From: Allomyces macrogynus ATCC 38327
Lineage: Eukaryota; Blastocladiomycota; Blastocladiomycetes; Blastocladiales; Blastocladiaceae
Assembly: GCA_000151295.1 (NCBI GenBank)
Contig: GG745346.1
Span: forward strand, 573,038 to 637,037
DNA length: 64,000 bases
Reading direction: 5' to 3'
Shown: positions 21,308 to 33,180 of the stretch, piece by piece
How positions within the stretch are numbered: the stretch's first letter is position 1
Layout of the letters: the number at the start of each line of letters is the position of its first letter
Notes under the pieces: model-generated
What the model was told of the DNA's origin: nothing
The model's input: the letters and a program-made list of their open reading frames with translations, nothing else
Database searches by the model: none
Position numbers and translations under genes: made by a program

Positions 21308-22077
21308 GTTTGGGATCTTTTGCCAAATTGTTGAGTTTCTCCTCTTTTCCTTTGTATTGGTCCTCAATCATCGCCTCTCCTGTCAAAATCCTTCATCATT
21401 CATCACTAGAGTATCTTTCACGTCCCAGATTGTGCTCGTGTTGCTGCCATGACATGACGACTGCATAGTTGGTGGAAGCTATGAATAATTACTGAATTTT
21501 TTGAACGTCAATCCCTGCCTGCGACTCCAAAATTTGCAGTGAAAACGATTCGATGCGCCCAGTGCCCAGTGCGACCAAGTGCGTATTTTAAATGTTGCAA
21601 ATTGATGGCCCAGAAGCCAGGTGTTGGATTGCTGAGAACCACCATGGGCCACCATCAGCAAAACACCATGAACCTAGCTGTAAGTCACCTGCAGAAGGCT
21701 GCCTACCAGGCAGCCTTCTGCACCACGCCATTGTCATCAAACGATGCATGCGGGCGCCAGGGAGCTGATTCCTCCGTTGTCCTTTGCCCTTGCCAGAATG
21801 CCCAGTGACTCCTTCCTTGCTCGTTGGCCACAACTGAACTCGAGTCCGCAAGGCCGTCGCTTCTTTGCCGTCTCAGTTTCCTTCAGCTCAGCTCGGTCCC
21901 AACAATCCGCAAGTCGGCCTTTAATGCGCTCTGGCCAACTGTGCGAGCTGTTGACCGCCTCAAGTACTGATGCAGGATCCACCTCTCCACGCTGGCCGCT
22001 CCACACACGGTCCACGCATCTCGCCAAGCCCGCCCCCGCCGCTGCCCAGTATCCCCAACTTTTCGCGTCGCGCCATC
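21308..22077. other. intergenic, partly AT-rich
   Basis: 21.31-21.70 kb is AT-richer than its surroundings and has no supported gene. It holds the perfect hairpin at 21690-21722. The last 300 bases form the upstream region of the deubiquitinase gene. Confidence 0.5.
21690..21722. repeat. perfect 15-bp inverted repeat with 3-nt loop
   Basis: Arm TGCAGAAGGCTGCCT, loop ACC, arm AGGCAGCCTTCTGCA; all 15 pairs match. It is not attached to a recognised gene end: the nearest downstream start is at 22078 and the upstream tRNA copies end 380 bp away. Confidence 0.85.
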
Positions 22078-25000
22078 ATGCCCGCGGCAACCAACCCATC
22101 GTTGTTCCCCGATGCCAAGCGCCGACGTGGCGAGCCCACCACCACCACCACCAGCGCGCGCGGTGGTGGCACGGCGCGTCGAGGACGCGGTCGTGGCGGT
22201 GCCGCTGGTGCCGGCGCGAAACGCGACGAGACGCCGTCCATTGCCGCGGCGTTCCGCAACAAGCTCGAAGCCGACGCGTGGCGTGCGCTCGAGGACGTGG
22301 CGACGGTCGAGGACTTGCGCGAAGAGCACTTGGCCGCCGTGTACCGCGCGCACCCGGATTTGCATCGCATGTGTGTGCCACCCGCCGCGTGGGTTGAGGG
22401 CGCGACGAATCCGACTGTCGCAGGGGAGGACAAGGTCCCGGTCGATGAAGAGGAGCCGGTGGTCGTACTCGGCGACAACTTGGAGCTCAAGGATGCGTTT
22501 GATGCCGAATCGGAAAGGACGGTGCTCGTTCTCAAGGACAGCGACGACGAGGACGACGACGAGACGATTGTCGCGGATTCTGACCAGGGCGCGAAACGTC
22601 TGTTTGTTGAAGTTCCGGCAAGTGCGGTTGCTGCATCCTCGTCGACGGGTTCGATGGCAGGGCCGAAATTGCCATGCAACAAGCGCCAGTGCCAGCAAAA
22701 CCCAAATTGCTTGCTTCATTTGGGCCTGGCCGAGTGGTTTCGCAAGGGTGCGTTGTTGGCTCGTCGATTGGTGTTGTGCCAGAGGACGTGGTGTTCTGAC
22801 CTGTGACCTGGTTCGCTCGCGATAGACGCCAAGGCGCGCTTTGTCGAGCGCGAACTCAAGAAGTTTGGCGCACACGTCGACCCGGCCCTGCTGCTCGCCG
22901 CAACGACCGAGTCGAACGAGCTCGTAGGCGTGGGCCTCTTGAATATGGGCGCGACGTGTTACATCAACAGTTTGTTGCAGGTACGGTTCAAGTCGAAAAC
23001 CGACACGAATGACGTGCGTGGGGCCTGACGACCGGTTTCCTCGCCCTCCCTCTGGCACAGGTTCTGTACTCGGACGTCACGTTCCGAACGCGCGTCTACC
23101 AGCACGCATCGACGTCGCTGCTCCTCGCCCAGCTCGGCCGCGTGTTTGCGTTCCTACAGCAAGGCCATCTCCCGACCTACGCGCCGCGCGAGCTGATCCA
23201 GTACCTGGAAATCAACCCAGGCGTGCAGCAGGACGCGCAAGAGTTTGGCAAGCTCTTGCTGCAAGTCATCGAGGAGCAATGCCCCGCGTTTGACCAGCCG
23301 ATGCACGTCCGTCTCGAATTTCCTCCTTGACGTGGGCTCATGTCCTGACCACTCACGACCATTACGTCCACCACTCTCCAGCTCGGCGGCACGTCCAAGT
23401 ACGTGACCGAGTGCCAAGGCTGCGGTACCGCGACACGATCTGCACCAAGCCGCTTCCACGAACTCGTGCTCAGTCCGGCCGCGCGCCTGCAGAACACGGT
23501 CGAGGGCATGCTCGACTCCCTGTTCGCAGCCGAGCGCATGACTGACAGCAACCAAGTGCATTGCGCGACGTGCAAGTGCAAGCAGGACGTGGACCGGCGC
23601 ATGGAAGTCGACAAGCTCGGCGACGTGCTGTGCCTGCAAGTCTCGCGGTTCGCGTTTGACCCGAAAACCATGACCAAGAAAAAGAACCAGCACTCGATTC
23701 GGATTCCGCACCAGCTCGTCGGCATGGCCGCGATCCCGGGCGCCTGGGTGCTCACGGGCATGGTCATGCACAAGGGCGCGAGCGCCGATTACGGGCACTA
23801 CATAGCGCATGTCCGACTGCGCGCCGATGGGCCGTGGCTATGCCTCGACGATGACAAGTGCACGGTCATGCCGGACCCGCCGGACCCGCTCGGGTCCAAG
23901 GAGGCCTACCTCTTGTTCTATACGCGCGCCGAGCTCGTTGTGCATCCGCCGCCCGTCCCGGAACCGCTGCAACTCGATGCGCTGGCTGTGCAAATGGAGG
24001 TGGACGACTACCTCGCCAAGAAGCGGCAGTCGCAGGCGCAGTACAAATCTGATGTGTTGTTCACCGCTTGCGTTCTCGGCAGACGTGCTAACTCTCGGCT
24101 CGTGTTGCGCCTGTAGAATCGACCAGGTCGTTCAGGACTTTGAGCACTCGTTCAAGCTGCGGCGAACCATTTTCGCCGAATCGCTGCCCCAACACATCGA
24201 CGTGCGTGACGTCTTTTACCCGCGCGCTCACTGATCCCTCAAGCAAAAACTCACTCTGCCGTGCTACAATAGGACCCCTGCGCCTACATTCCCACCGCCT
24301 ACCTTGAACAAGTGTTTGCGCTCGATCCGCTCATCCGCCAAATGCCGCCGCTGGACATGACCGCATTCCAATGCCAGCACCACCGGCTCAATCCGCGCGT
24401 GCTCGGGCAAGTCAAGCGCATCGCACTCGCCGCCGCACACAAGTACACCCAACCCGTCGGCGTGATTCTCGATCACGAGTCCGGTCCGTGCCGCGACTGT
24501 GTTGCCGCCGTCGTGCACGACCACCAGCAGCGGCGCATGGGCCGCAGCGCGTTCGACGACTGGGACGCGGCCGCGTTCGACGGCGACCCGCGCGCGGCCT
24601 GGGCGCCGAAAGCGTGGGCCGCCGACGTGAACCGCACGCGCGTGGTCTCGGACCCGAACGAGCAGGCACTGGCTCTCTATTGTCCGCACGGGAAATTGGC
24701 GCCGGGGCCGCAGCGAATCGCCGTGTCGGACGCGCAGGTCGCGCTGCTAGCGGTCTTGTACCCGCATGTGCACTTGCCGCGCATGACCGAGACCGTGTGC
24801 CCGGACTGCGCGGCCGTGCACGCGGCGATGCAGGCGTCGCTCAACGACTCGCGCGAGCAGGCGGCGCGTGAATTGGCTGAGTTCACGCAGCTCCTGCGCG
24901 TGCCGTCTCTGCAAGACGATTTTCTGCCCGTGCCCGACGACTACGTGCTCGTCGAGGGCGAGTTTGTGGAATCGTGGCGCGCGTGGGCCAACCAGCCGGA

Positions 25001-25930
25001 CAGCGCGACGCGGCCGAGAGCCATTGACGGGACACGGCTTCTGTGTGAGCACGGCAAGCTGCATGTCGATCCGCGTGCCAAGCTCGACCGCAGTCTCGAA
25101 CTGTTTGTGCCCGTGTGTCGCGGCATGTGGGCGCGGATCGCCGAGCTGTTCCCCGTGGAGGGTGATCTCGTTCTCGACAACTCGTTTGAGGTCTGCACCG
25201 GGTGCCGTGTCCCGTGGCTCATTCAAACGTGCAGCAATTTCGAGCTGGATATCACCATCGAGCGCGCTCCCGACATGGCCTCGGTCGGCGCAACGACGGC
25301 GACCGGCCGCAAACGCCGGCGCGCGGCCAAGACGGAGGTGCTGATCAAGATCACCGAGACGCTGCGCGATGCCAAGATGACGGTGCGTACTCTGTTCAAG
25401 ATCCTGCTGTGACAGTCTCTGATAGTATGCTCACTGGTTTATTTCTCGCCCTCCTCCACCAGCTGATCGAATTCGCCGGCGTCTACCCCATGGACCAGCG
25501 GCTCTTCTTCAACGGCGTTGAGCTCACCGACATGTCCGCGACGATCCTGCAGCTCGACCTCTACCACGGGTGCACGCTGACGCTCGCTGTCGACGACGCA
25601 CGCGACACGTCGCCCGACCGCAACGGCGAGCGCGCGCGCGAAGTCGGCTTCACGGGCCTGTTGCAGCGCGGGCGCGGCGGGGGTGGCGAGAGCAGTGCGC
25701 TGCCACCCGTTCCACAAGCTCCTCCTCCTCGGCCCGAGCCCGTGCCGGACCGGACTGTGGTGTTGGAACTGACCACCGACGAGAAGGAGGCTGAAGAAGA
25801 CATGATGGTGATGCTCATGGACGTGGATATGGACGTCGACATGGACGCGCCGCAGGTCGCGTGCCCAACGTGCACGTTTTTGAACTCGGCCCACCTGCAA
25901 GTGTGTGAGATGTGCGAGAACACGCTGTGA
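22078..25930 (+). CDS. ubiquitin carboxyl-terminal hydrolase, USP48-like
   Basis: Seven exons: 22078-22747, 22826-22980, 23061-23306, 23382-24055, 24117-24201, 24273-25382 and 25463-25930 (TGA); all junctions keep frame. A basic, low-complexity N-terminus with an acidic stretch precedes a USP catalytic domain. The Cys box is GLLNMGATCYINSLLQ, the QQDAQEFGKLL block is present, zinc-knuckle pairs CQGC and CATC are seen, and the His box is YGHYIAHV. Three tandem Cys/His segments follow (FQCQHHRLNP...CRDC, CPHGKL...CPDC, CEHGKL...CTGC), resembling the three DUSP domains of USP48. A ubiquitin-like segment (LFFNGVELTDMSATI) comes next. The protein ends in an NZF/RanBP2-type finger, CPTCTFLNSAHLQVCEMC. 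It should cleave ubiquitin from proteins, probably in the nucleus as USP48 does; the finger suggests extra ubiquitin binding. Confidence 0.88.
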
Positions 25931-26131
25931 TGAGAGCCGGCAGAGAAGGGGGGATGGACGAGTCTGTTGTTCGAGCAATCCAAATCACATTATCAATACA
26001 CGCCGGCCAAAAATGGAATGGTCGAATGGTTGTTGGCAGGGCCGGCGCGCAGAGCAGGCAAGCACCGACGACGACAACGACCGCGCAGACAAAATCGGCA
26101 GCCAGCAAAACGTTTGCGGCGAGCCGTCTCG

Positions 26132-27868
26132 TCAAACGCGGCCCCGAGCCTCGCGCCGCCGCATGCGCTGCAGCCGTTCGAGCGCGGCCTCAATGATGCG
26201 AAACATGGGGCCAGGGGTATACTCGTCGGTGGGCGCGCCTCGGTCCGCGGCATAGTAGGGCGACGATGGGTGCGCGATGCCCGGAGCCGCGACAGCATGC
26301 CGCGCGCGATTGAGTTCGTCGAGCAGCAGTCGGCGGAAGGCGGTGCCTTCGCGGTGCTGGAAGACGGGGAAGAGCGGCATGAGTAGTTCGGTCGCCGCGT
26401 ACGGGTGGCCGAACATGTGTTGTGCAACGTCGGCGTAGTCTGTGGACGAGGTGAAAATAGAACGTCAGCGTGGGGGCCTTGTGGACGCGAGAGGGTGGAG
26501 AAGGGACGGACATGCGTATTCGAGGACGAGCTGGTCACGATTTACGTCGTGCGCGCGGCACGGTGGGTCCCGAATCACGTCGAGCAAACCAACGGGATTC
26601 GCGACGACGGAACGGCCCAGAACGACGCCGTCGACGCGGCCCTCGGTCGCATGGCGGCGCACGTCGTTGAATGTCACGCGCTTGAGCGCGCTCAGGTCCA
26701 CATCCACCTCCAAATTCGGCCACCGCTGCTTGATTTCCCAGGCATCGGCTGGGTCGAGGCCACGCGCATCAAGGATCAACCTCGGCGGGCGTCCAGGGAC
26801 GGCAGACAGCGGCCGCACATACTTGTCTGGGTCGTTCATGACCACGGCCAGTGGGTATACGAGTGTGACCGGGTCGTGGTGGTTCCAGCCGCGCAATGCG
26901 GCCACTACATCCCGAACCCACGCGTGGTCGGCGAGCCGCTGCGTGATGCCGTCATTGCTACGGTTCTTGTGCCGCGCGTACTGGGGCCACACACCGTTCC
27001 ATGCAATGCCGTGCGCAGTCGCGACATACCCCGTGTCGTGCAGCATTTGCGCGGCTGTTGCGAGTTCGCACGGATCCGTGCCCGACACGTAAGGTGCCGT
27101 GTGTGGCGTCACCACGCCGAGATAGCGCTGCAGCGATCGCGGTCGGTCGGTGAGGGCGCGTGCGGCGCGCGTCTCCATGATTTGCGGCGTGGTCGGCGAG
27201 ATTAGCCACATGAGGTAGCGCCAGTGCGGGTCAATGGCTTCGCGCATCGAGTGGACCGTGACGCGAAAAGATGACGGCGGCGGAGCAAACGTCGTGTCGT
27301 CTGGTCGTGTTCGTGGCCGGGCGGGTCGAGTTGGCGCAGCAGCATGGTCCTGCGCGACGGTACATGCAGACGAGTGGGTGGAGGACGTGCTCGTCGTGTT
27401 CTTGGCCAATTTGAAGGTCGAATCGCTGGCCGCTGTCGTCGTGAACGTGCGGATTGGTGGTGCAGGCGGCCGAAAAGTCGCAACGGGCGAGCAGAGTGAT
27501 CGCACGGACGCCCAGATCCATTGCGACGCGGTGCTTGGCGCTATCTTCGACGTCGGTGACCTTGACAGTGGCCTCTTGCCTCGGGATCGCCTTGGGCTTG
27601 CAGGGCCGTCGCCGGTCACTTGCTGCGCGCTGGTTGATGGTCGCGAGCTGGTCATGTCGACAGCTGATCGCGCTGCGATCCTTGGTGTTCGGGCCCCGCA
27701 ACGGCATGCGGCGCACGCGGCACTCATGGTTATTGACGTGCGATTGGGTTCCGCCCCGCTCGTGCTGTTGCAGCGTGATGTCGTCGTCGTGGTGGTCGTG
27801 CCAATCAGTGTTGCCAGACGTGCTGGCCGCGACTTGGCCGTGATCAGCTCAAGCCGGTGAAGTGGCAC
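26132..27868 (-). CDS. DusA-fold protein, probable tRNA-dihydrouridine synthase pseudoenzyme
   Basis: Two exons: about 27868-26511, then 26440-26132 after an intron with donor GTCCGT and acceptor CCACAG. The part that aligns with DusA-type synthases begins near 27265 (FRVTVHSMREAIDPHWRYLMWLIS); the Ser/Thr/Arg-rich part upstream may not be coding and the start is uncertain. Recognisable DusA blocks are SGTDPCELATAAQMLHDTGY, EIKQRWPNLEVDVD, VDGVVLGRSVVANPVGLLDV, and the C-terminal helices LFPVFQHREGTAFRRLLLDEL. Key residues are missing: the NxxxGCP catalytic Cys region reads AHGIAWNGVW, the VKHR block reads LVYPL, and HARK reads DARG. It therefore keeps the barrel and the helical domain but probably not dihydrouridine activity. 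A role in binding RNA is inference. The alignment is from memory. Confidence 0.6.
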
Positions 27869-28189
27869 GTGCGTAGGCCGTCAAACACATCGACGCCTGC
27901 TTTGAAGTCGGTTGCTTCGGCGCTAGTGACGTGGACCGGGCAATGCTTGCTGCAGCAACTTCCTTGGATTCACGATTTGTCTAAGTTCCTTTGGTTCACA
28001 TTTTGAGCGGCACGGTCTCGCACTCTCCTGCCAGCAACGATAATCTCAGCCGCAAGCATCAAGTATTCGTTGCTTGCTGCATCAAGCTGGCCGCATCTCA
28101 GTTCAAGCTTCTTGTTCATACCTGCCTGGCTGCAGGTATGGTCGACTTCATTGCTGTTTGACGATCATCATGATGGCGACATTGGACAG
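27869..28189. other. intergenic, no gene seen
   Basis: Short stretch between the DusA-like gene and the LRR relic, with the inverted repeat ATACCTGC...GCAGGTAT near 28118-28140. GC content drops noticeably from here to about 30.8 kb. Confidence 0.4.
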
Positions 28190-30106
28190 AAATCAAGAGT
28201 GATTCCTGATCGAATGGCTTCCATATGATGTACTTGAACTGGTGTGCCAGTGGGCGCTCACCCTCACTGATCATGAAGCACTGCTTTGCACCACAATTGC
28301 TTTGTCTTTGAAATTTGCACTGGCTATTCGCACCACGCTCCATGACTGCACCAATGAGTTCGAATATGAGGAAGTCCTTTATGAAACGACTGGGGAAACG
28401 GATGGCCCTTGGTGGATTAAGCGTCCAGGCCCCTATTGCATTGTTGAACAGCTGCCAGCAGAAAGCAAACTTGGCTGATTCTGCCTTGGCGCAACGACCA
28501 TTGCAAGTCCATTGTGATCGACAATGATGATACTCGCTGTACATGGCAGGAATGGACGGCTCCTCCTCCAATTGCAAGTCTGTCACAAACATGGACAGTG
28601 CTTCCCTTCCCTATTGAACAATTGTCCACAATACATCTTGCAAATGGGTGGGAGATGTTGCCAATATTGCCAAAGTGTCAAGCAGTGACCATTCTTGGTG
28701 ACAGTCATTCAGAAAAGGGGGAAAATGTGCCATGGCCCATTTGACTGAGCACTGTTGCATGTTTGTGCCTGAAGGGATGCAGCTCACTCAGATCAAGGTT
28801 GCAAGTATTATTGAATTGTTGCCAGAAACTCTCCACAAGCTCACAATGAGCATTGATTTTGTCATTGCTGTCCCGATTGTATGGTCATCTTCCCATGACA
28901 CTCAATGTGCTCAAACTTGTCCAAAACCCAGACAGGGATTGTGGCTTGCTGCAACACATTGTCAAGCATGGTCTGACCAGCACCACTTCCTCTGCTCAAA
29001 GGCTGGCTGTGCTTAAGAATCTTCTTGTTTTCCACCATGAAATTATGAAACCAAGCGATGTCATTCCTGTTCTCACTGCTCTTGCCACAGCTCAACAAGG
29101 CGACTTACATCCAATCAAATCGATCAAACTTTGCATCAAGTGTGGCAGTAACCTGCATGACTACTTGCCATTGTTTGAGAATGGTGCAGCCATCATGGAT
29201 CAAAGAATGGCATTGAGCATCAGGAGTTTGAGCTGGTTGCAGTTAACTGCTCTCATTTTGCATGCCAAGAGACGCATATTTGGCTGTTCACGATTTCAAG
29301 TCAGTTGGTGAAAATCTCGCTTGAGCATGTGGCGTGTGGTGGAGAAGTATCTCAGAAGACAAAAGTGAGGAACACCAACAATGGATGAGGAAAGGAGCTT
29401 GACATAAAGACGTCAGAATGGAACCCTGACATGTGCTGACAATGTTTAGTAACATATGGAATGCAATGTGCCCCATGATGCTCTGTTTTGCGCTTCCCAC
29501 ACGCTTGAGAGCTTTGGAGAGCCTCTTTTCTTCAAGACTCTGGATTATTGTACCAGCTTTGTGAAATGCTTGCTGGAGCAGCCTCAAACTGGTGCATGAC
29601 AAGACTTTTGCTATGACGTTATGCTCCCTAGTCACCATCACAAAACTTTTTGGTTGGTATCATGTAAAGGAACCGCTGGTAGAGAGTGTATCGCTCACAG
29701 AGGCCAGACCCGAAGTTGTACATACCAACATGTTGATGTTCTCAGTCATGCATGAGGGTGTGCTATGGAGGGAGGGCACAGTTCTACATTTCTTCCATTC
29801 AGCCCCTGGTCCAAGGCCCAATGAGAATATGGTGGAAAACGTCAACCGCGCTCAGGGATTCAAAGAACGTGATGCTGGTGATGGCACAAGCGAGACCTTG
29901 AGCATAAAGCATCTTTTTGATCATGCCTCCTTTGTGTCTAGGAACGCGAACCTTGGCGACGATATCCACCCTGAAACGTGGATCCTAGTGCTACCAGACA
30001 ACCTGCACGAGCTTCACATCAAGTGCTGTGGCCTGGACGACTGCGCTGGTTGGGCGCTCATTGAGGCATGGTGGTGTGCAGGCAAAACAGGTTCAGGCTG
30101 TGTGTA
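28190..30106 (+). pseudogene. F-box-like/LRR gene relic, AT-richer copy
   Basis: Plus-strand pieces in at least three frames match the 14.8-16.4 kb LRR gene in order. LIEWLPYDVLELVCQWALTL matches IERIPYDKLEVICQWVL. LYGHLPMTLNVLKLVQ matches FYRHLPMTLTRLTLEFE. SDVIPVLTALATAQQ...IKSIKLCI matches EDVIPVIDALSWRTA...MRQITLGL. IHPETWILVLPDNLHELHI matches LFPQLWILSLPNTLRML. There are stops and several frame changes between blocks. Some could be the homopolymer errors seen elsewhere, but the number of breaks and the lower GC favour real decay. If it is still a gene, it is a third member of this LRR family. Confidence 0.65.
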
Positions 30107-30863
30107 ACTGGCAATTGACGCTGTAGACTTGGGGTTGTCCAAGGCTGTTGAGCACGCGCTTGCTGCCGACTTTGATTGGTGTACTGTTCGTGAGGAGCTC
30201 TTGCTTTTTGGTGGTGGTTCTTGCTGGTGGCAGGGCCTGTGTGGACAACTGAATGCAAGGCATGAACCTGCAGTCATGACCTGTGCTACATGGTGCTTGA
30301 TCAGCCTGTGGCGCCAGTCATGCATTTCCAGTTTTCACAAGAAAATAGTTCTTTCGTAACAGCCTTGCCCACTTTTCTCAACCCAACCACACTTTCGATT
30401 AATGAGAAACCGACCACGGGTTCTTGCTTGAGGACCATGCGTGTGATCAAGCGGATCAGTCCCTTCAAGACTGTCCAAATTGCACTTTTCCACTCGTGTG
30501 CTGGTGGAGAAATGAGTTATGATCGTGCTCGTCGTTGGTCGCCATCGCGCGTCGCTCAGAGAGATGCTATGAATATGTACCAGGCTGTGTCATTGGATGC
30601 CATTGCCGGCTGTATTTGATCCTCTTGGAGGTTCTGCTGCATGATGCAGCTTGCGCTGTGCCGAAACGTGGGCCTTTACATGTTGTCATGGTTGATGTGT
30701 GTGAGGGACAGTCAACGCTCAAGACACACCGTAGAAAACTTGATTGAAGAAGATTGAAGCAAGGCCACCACTGAGGGTGCTCAGTCCACAATCAGCCGGT
30801 AAAGGGAAGCAAGAAATGCACGAATATAATAGTCAATACCCGGTCACTTCACGGCAGCACTAC
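30107..30863. other. intergenic, no gene seen
   Basis: AT-richer stretch following the LRR relic. No supported frame, apart from a possible extra minus-strand 3' exon of the next gene at about 30780-30727 (see that entry). Confidence 0.4.
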
Positions 30864-32789
30864 TTACGCAAACGGATTGTTCTCAAGATCGCTCTGGAAC
30901 TCAACCACGAGCCGCGCACTCGCGCGCCCACGAGCGGCACCCGGCGTCGACAGCCGCGACCAGATGGACCCGACCGCCGAAAATACGTGCGAGAGGAGTG
31001 TCGTAGGCGTAGCTACCGGTGGAGCCGCGTTCGACCCAGCGACGGCATGCACGCGCATCGGCCGCGCCGAGTGCGACGGCGTGGTCGCGGCCGACGGGTG
31101 GTAGACGGTCTCGGCATCATCGTCTTCCTCACCCTCGTCCTCCGCGACAATGGGGGACGCCGATGCTGGAACCGGTGCGGGCGCTTGCGGGGCCTTGAAC
31201 TCGGCCTCATGCGTCACGGCAGTGTTGTCGTCCTCGAGTGGCGACGGCGCCGTGACAGCTGCAATTGCCGACGAACCTTCGGGCGATGCCATGATCGCCT
31301 GCAGGAACGAGTTGGCGCGCATCGCCTCGGCCTCGGGGTTGACGGGCGAGACGACGGGCGCGCCGCGCGGCGTCCCCGCACCACGGCGCCCACTCATCAT
31401 GATGCGCGTGTTCCCCTTGGACGCCGGATGCACCTGCATTTCCGTGAGCTTGTACTCGTCGAGCGATCTCATGAGCGACCGGTACCCATCGGTCGAGATC
31501 ACGCCCTTGGAACGCTTACTGCGCGTCGATTCGATACTTTTCCGGTCGTACTCGCACGGCGAGTGCGTCAGAAGCACCTGCTTGGACGCCGAAAACGAGA
31601 CACTGCGTGCGAGCGCCGGACGGCGGTTCGGCGTGAAGAGGGCCAGGGCCGCGCGCGAGACTGTCGGCGGGTCGGCATGCGCGCCCGTGAACCGGTGCAC
31701 GGCCACGGTCGATGGCCGGCGCGGCTCGCGTTTGACTGATTGCGCGGTCGGCGTAGACGTAGCCGTCAGGGGCGACGCGACCTGCCGCGGCTTGGCGACT
31801 GACCACGACGAGGCGTCGACGAAGGGCGTCAGACCCGTTGTCGTGTGGGGTGCGGGCGGAGCCGTTGCATTGATGTCGGTGATCGAGAGAATCGAGCGCG
31901 CAGTTTCGGAAATCGACCGAATCGAACGTGCAGTGTTCGCAGCAGCCGACTCGGCGACCGGCTCCGGGACGGAATCGAGCAACTTGACGCCGCCCGATGA
32001 CCACCGGCGCCGCCGCGGTGTCCACATGGCCGTTGCCGGAGTGTCAACCGTGGGCGGCAGCAGCGAGAGCGTGGGCGGCGACTCGGGCGGGACTTCGGGC
32101 GGGTCCGGCACTTCGTCCATGGGTTGCCCGGTCTGCTCGGACGACGCCTGCTCAGCGGCCACGGGAACGCTGTCGACAACCATGGCGTCAGCGGATTCCT
32201 GTGGCAATGGCGCCTTGCGCGGCCGGCTGCGACCCCATTTCACGCCATCAGCCGTCGTCGTAGTCGTCGTTGCCGTCGTCGTCTTCCGACTTTTGGGCGC
32301 CGCGCTCGCTGCCGTCGTCACCTTGCGAGTCGCGTGCTTGGCCAACGCATGGATCTCGCCTGTGCTTCGCGCGGGCGCCGGCGCGGCGACCGACGAGCTC
32401 GGGACCTGGTCGAGCACACTGGCGCGGGACCGCGCACGGGTCATGTACCCGGAAGAAGAGGCCGTGGCAGCATCAGACGCCGTGCGTGCGCGCTTGATGG
32501 GCCGTTTTTCGGCGGGAACTGCCTCGACTTGGGGCTCGTTGGGATGATCGCCGTCGTCGGCCGAGGCCGCGGCGCGCGTGCGCTTCCTAGTCGGCTTGGC
32601 GACGATAGCGGCGGTTGCGGCAGCTGCGGCCGCGGCTTGCCGACGACCACGCGATGGTGCTGACGACGATCTTGCTTCGAGTGCTGGTTCATGCGATGAT
32701 GGAACTGCCGTCACTGCCGCCGCCGACGACAAGGTTGCGGTACGGCGAGTGGCCGCAGGCGCCGCCTTCTTGCGCGGCGTGGAGGCCAT
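30864..32789 (-). CDS. nuclear-looking disordered protein with RVxF-like motif
   Basis: The ATG at 32789 lies in a good context (CAACCATGGCC). About 640 codons follow without a break. The N-terminus is basic and Ala/Thr-rich with NLS-like clusters (TRKRTRAAA, EKRPIKRAR); the rest is Ser/Thr/Pro-rich. Better-ordered segments are RSIRSISETARSILSITD, ALARSVSFSASK (an R-x-V-S-F pattern as in PP1-docking motifs), CEYDRKSIESTRSKRSKG and GYRSLMRSLDEYKLTEMQVH. It ends SDLENNPFA at TAA 30866-30864. That stop overlaps a consensus donor (GC|GTAAGT), and an acceptor near 30780 would add GGLASIFFNQVFYGVS and a stop, so the 3' end is uncertain. I do not recognise the protein; a nuclear or chromatin role is inferred from composition only. 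Confidence 0.65.
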   Translation of the reverse strand: MASTPRKKAAPAATRRTATLSSAAAVTAVPSSHEPALEARSSSAPSRGRRQAAAAAAATAAIVAKPTRKRTRAAASADDGDHPNEPQVEAVPAEKRPIKRARTASDAATASSSGYMTRARSRASVLDQVPSSSVAAPAPARSTGEIHALAKHATRKVTTAASAAPKSRKTTTATTTTTTADGVKWGRSRPRKAPLPQESADAMVVDSVPVAAEQASSEQTGQPMDEVPDPPEVPPESPPTLSLLPPTVDTPATAMWTPRRRRWSSGGVKLLDSVPEPVAESAAANTARSIRSISETARSILSITDINATAPPAPHTTTGLTPFVDASSWSVAKPRQVASPLTATSTPTAQSVKREPRRPSTVAVHRFTGAHADPPTVSRAALALFTPNRRPALARSVSFSASKQVLLTHSPCEYDRKSIESTRSKRSKGVISTDGYRSLMRSLDEYKLTEMQVHPASKGNTRIMMSGRRGAGTPRGAPVVSPVNPEAEAMRANSFLQAIMASPEGSSAIAAVTAPSPLEDDNTAVTHEAEFKAPQAPAPVPASASPIVAEDEGEEDDDAETVYHPSAATTPSHSARPMRVHAVAGSNAAPPVATPTTLLSHVFSAVGSIWSRLSTPGAARGRASARLVVEFQSDLENNPFA

Positions 32790-33180
32790 GGTTGCGGAGC
32801 AAAGTAGAGTGGGAACAAGGGGGGTAGATGAGGGCAGAGGACAGGGCGTTGAGGAGGCTTGCAGACACGCGCCGAACGACCGACAGGGTGGAGAAGACAG
32901 CAGCGAGGGCGACGGTGCGTGTGCGGGCAGTCGTGAGCGGATCCGGGCTGGCGCTGGCGTTGCCGTCGTCTTGCCGGTGTCGTTGCGACGCCGGAGAGAG
33001 GAGAGAGAGGAACCTGAGCCGGCGACAATGCTGGCTGGCACTTTTACGCCTTCAATTCCTTTGACTCTTGTCTCCTGTTTCTTCCACCCCTGCCCAACAG
33101 AACCACAACAAATTTGCATCTCCCAAACCAAACCGATCCGCAATACATACACGCGCTCCGCATCCTCTCTGGCCCATAAC
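32790..33180. other. short intergenic region between two minus-strand genes
   Basis: Spacer between the 3' end of the AIF gene and the start of the nuclear-looking gene. The minus-strand frame happens to stay open through it, making one 1,242-codon frame that joins two unrelated genes. Confidence 0.6.

Noticed and set aside
28118..28140. ATACCTGC...GCAGGTAT inverted repeat as a terminator or mobile-element end
   Set aside because: Short arms, no partner end and no target duplication seen. Not enough to call an element.
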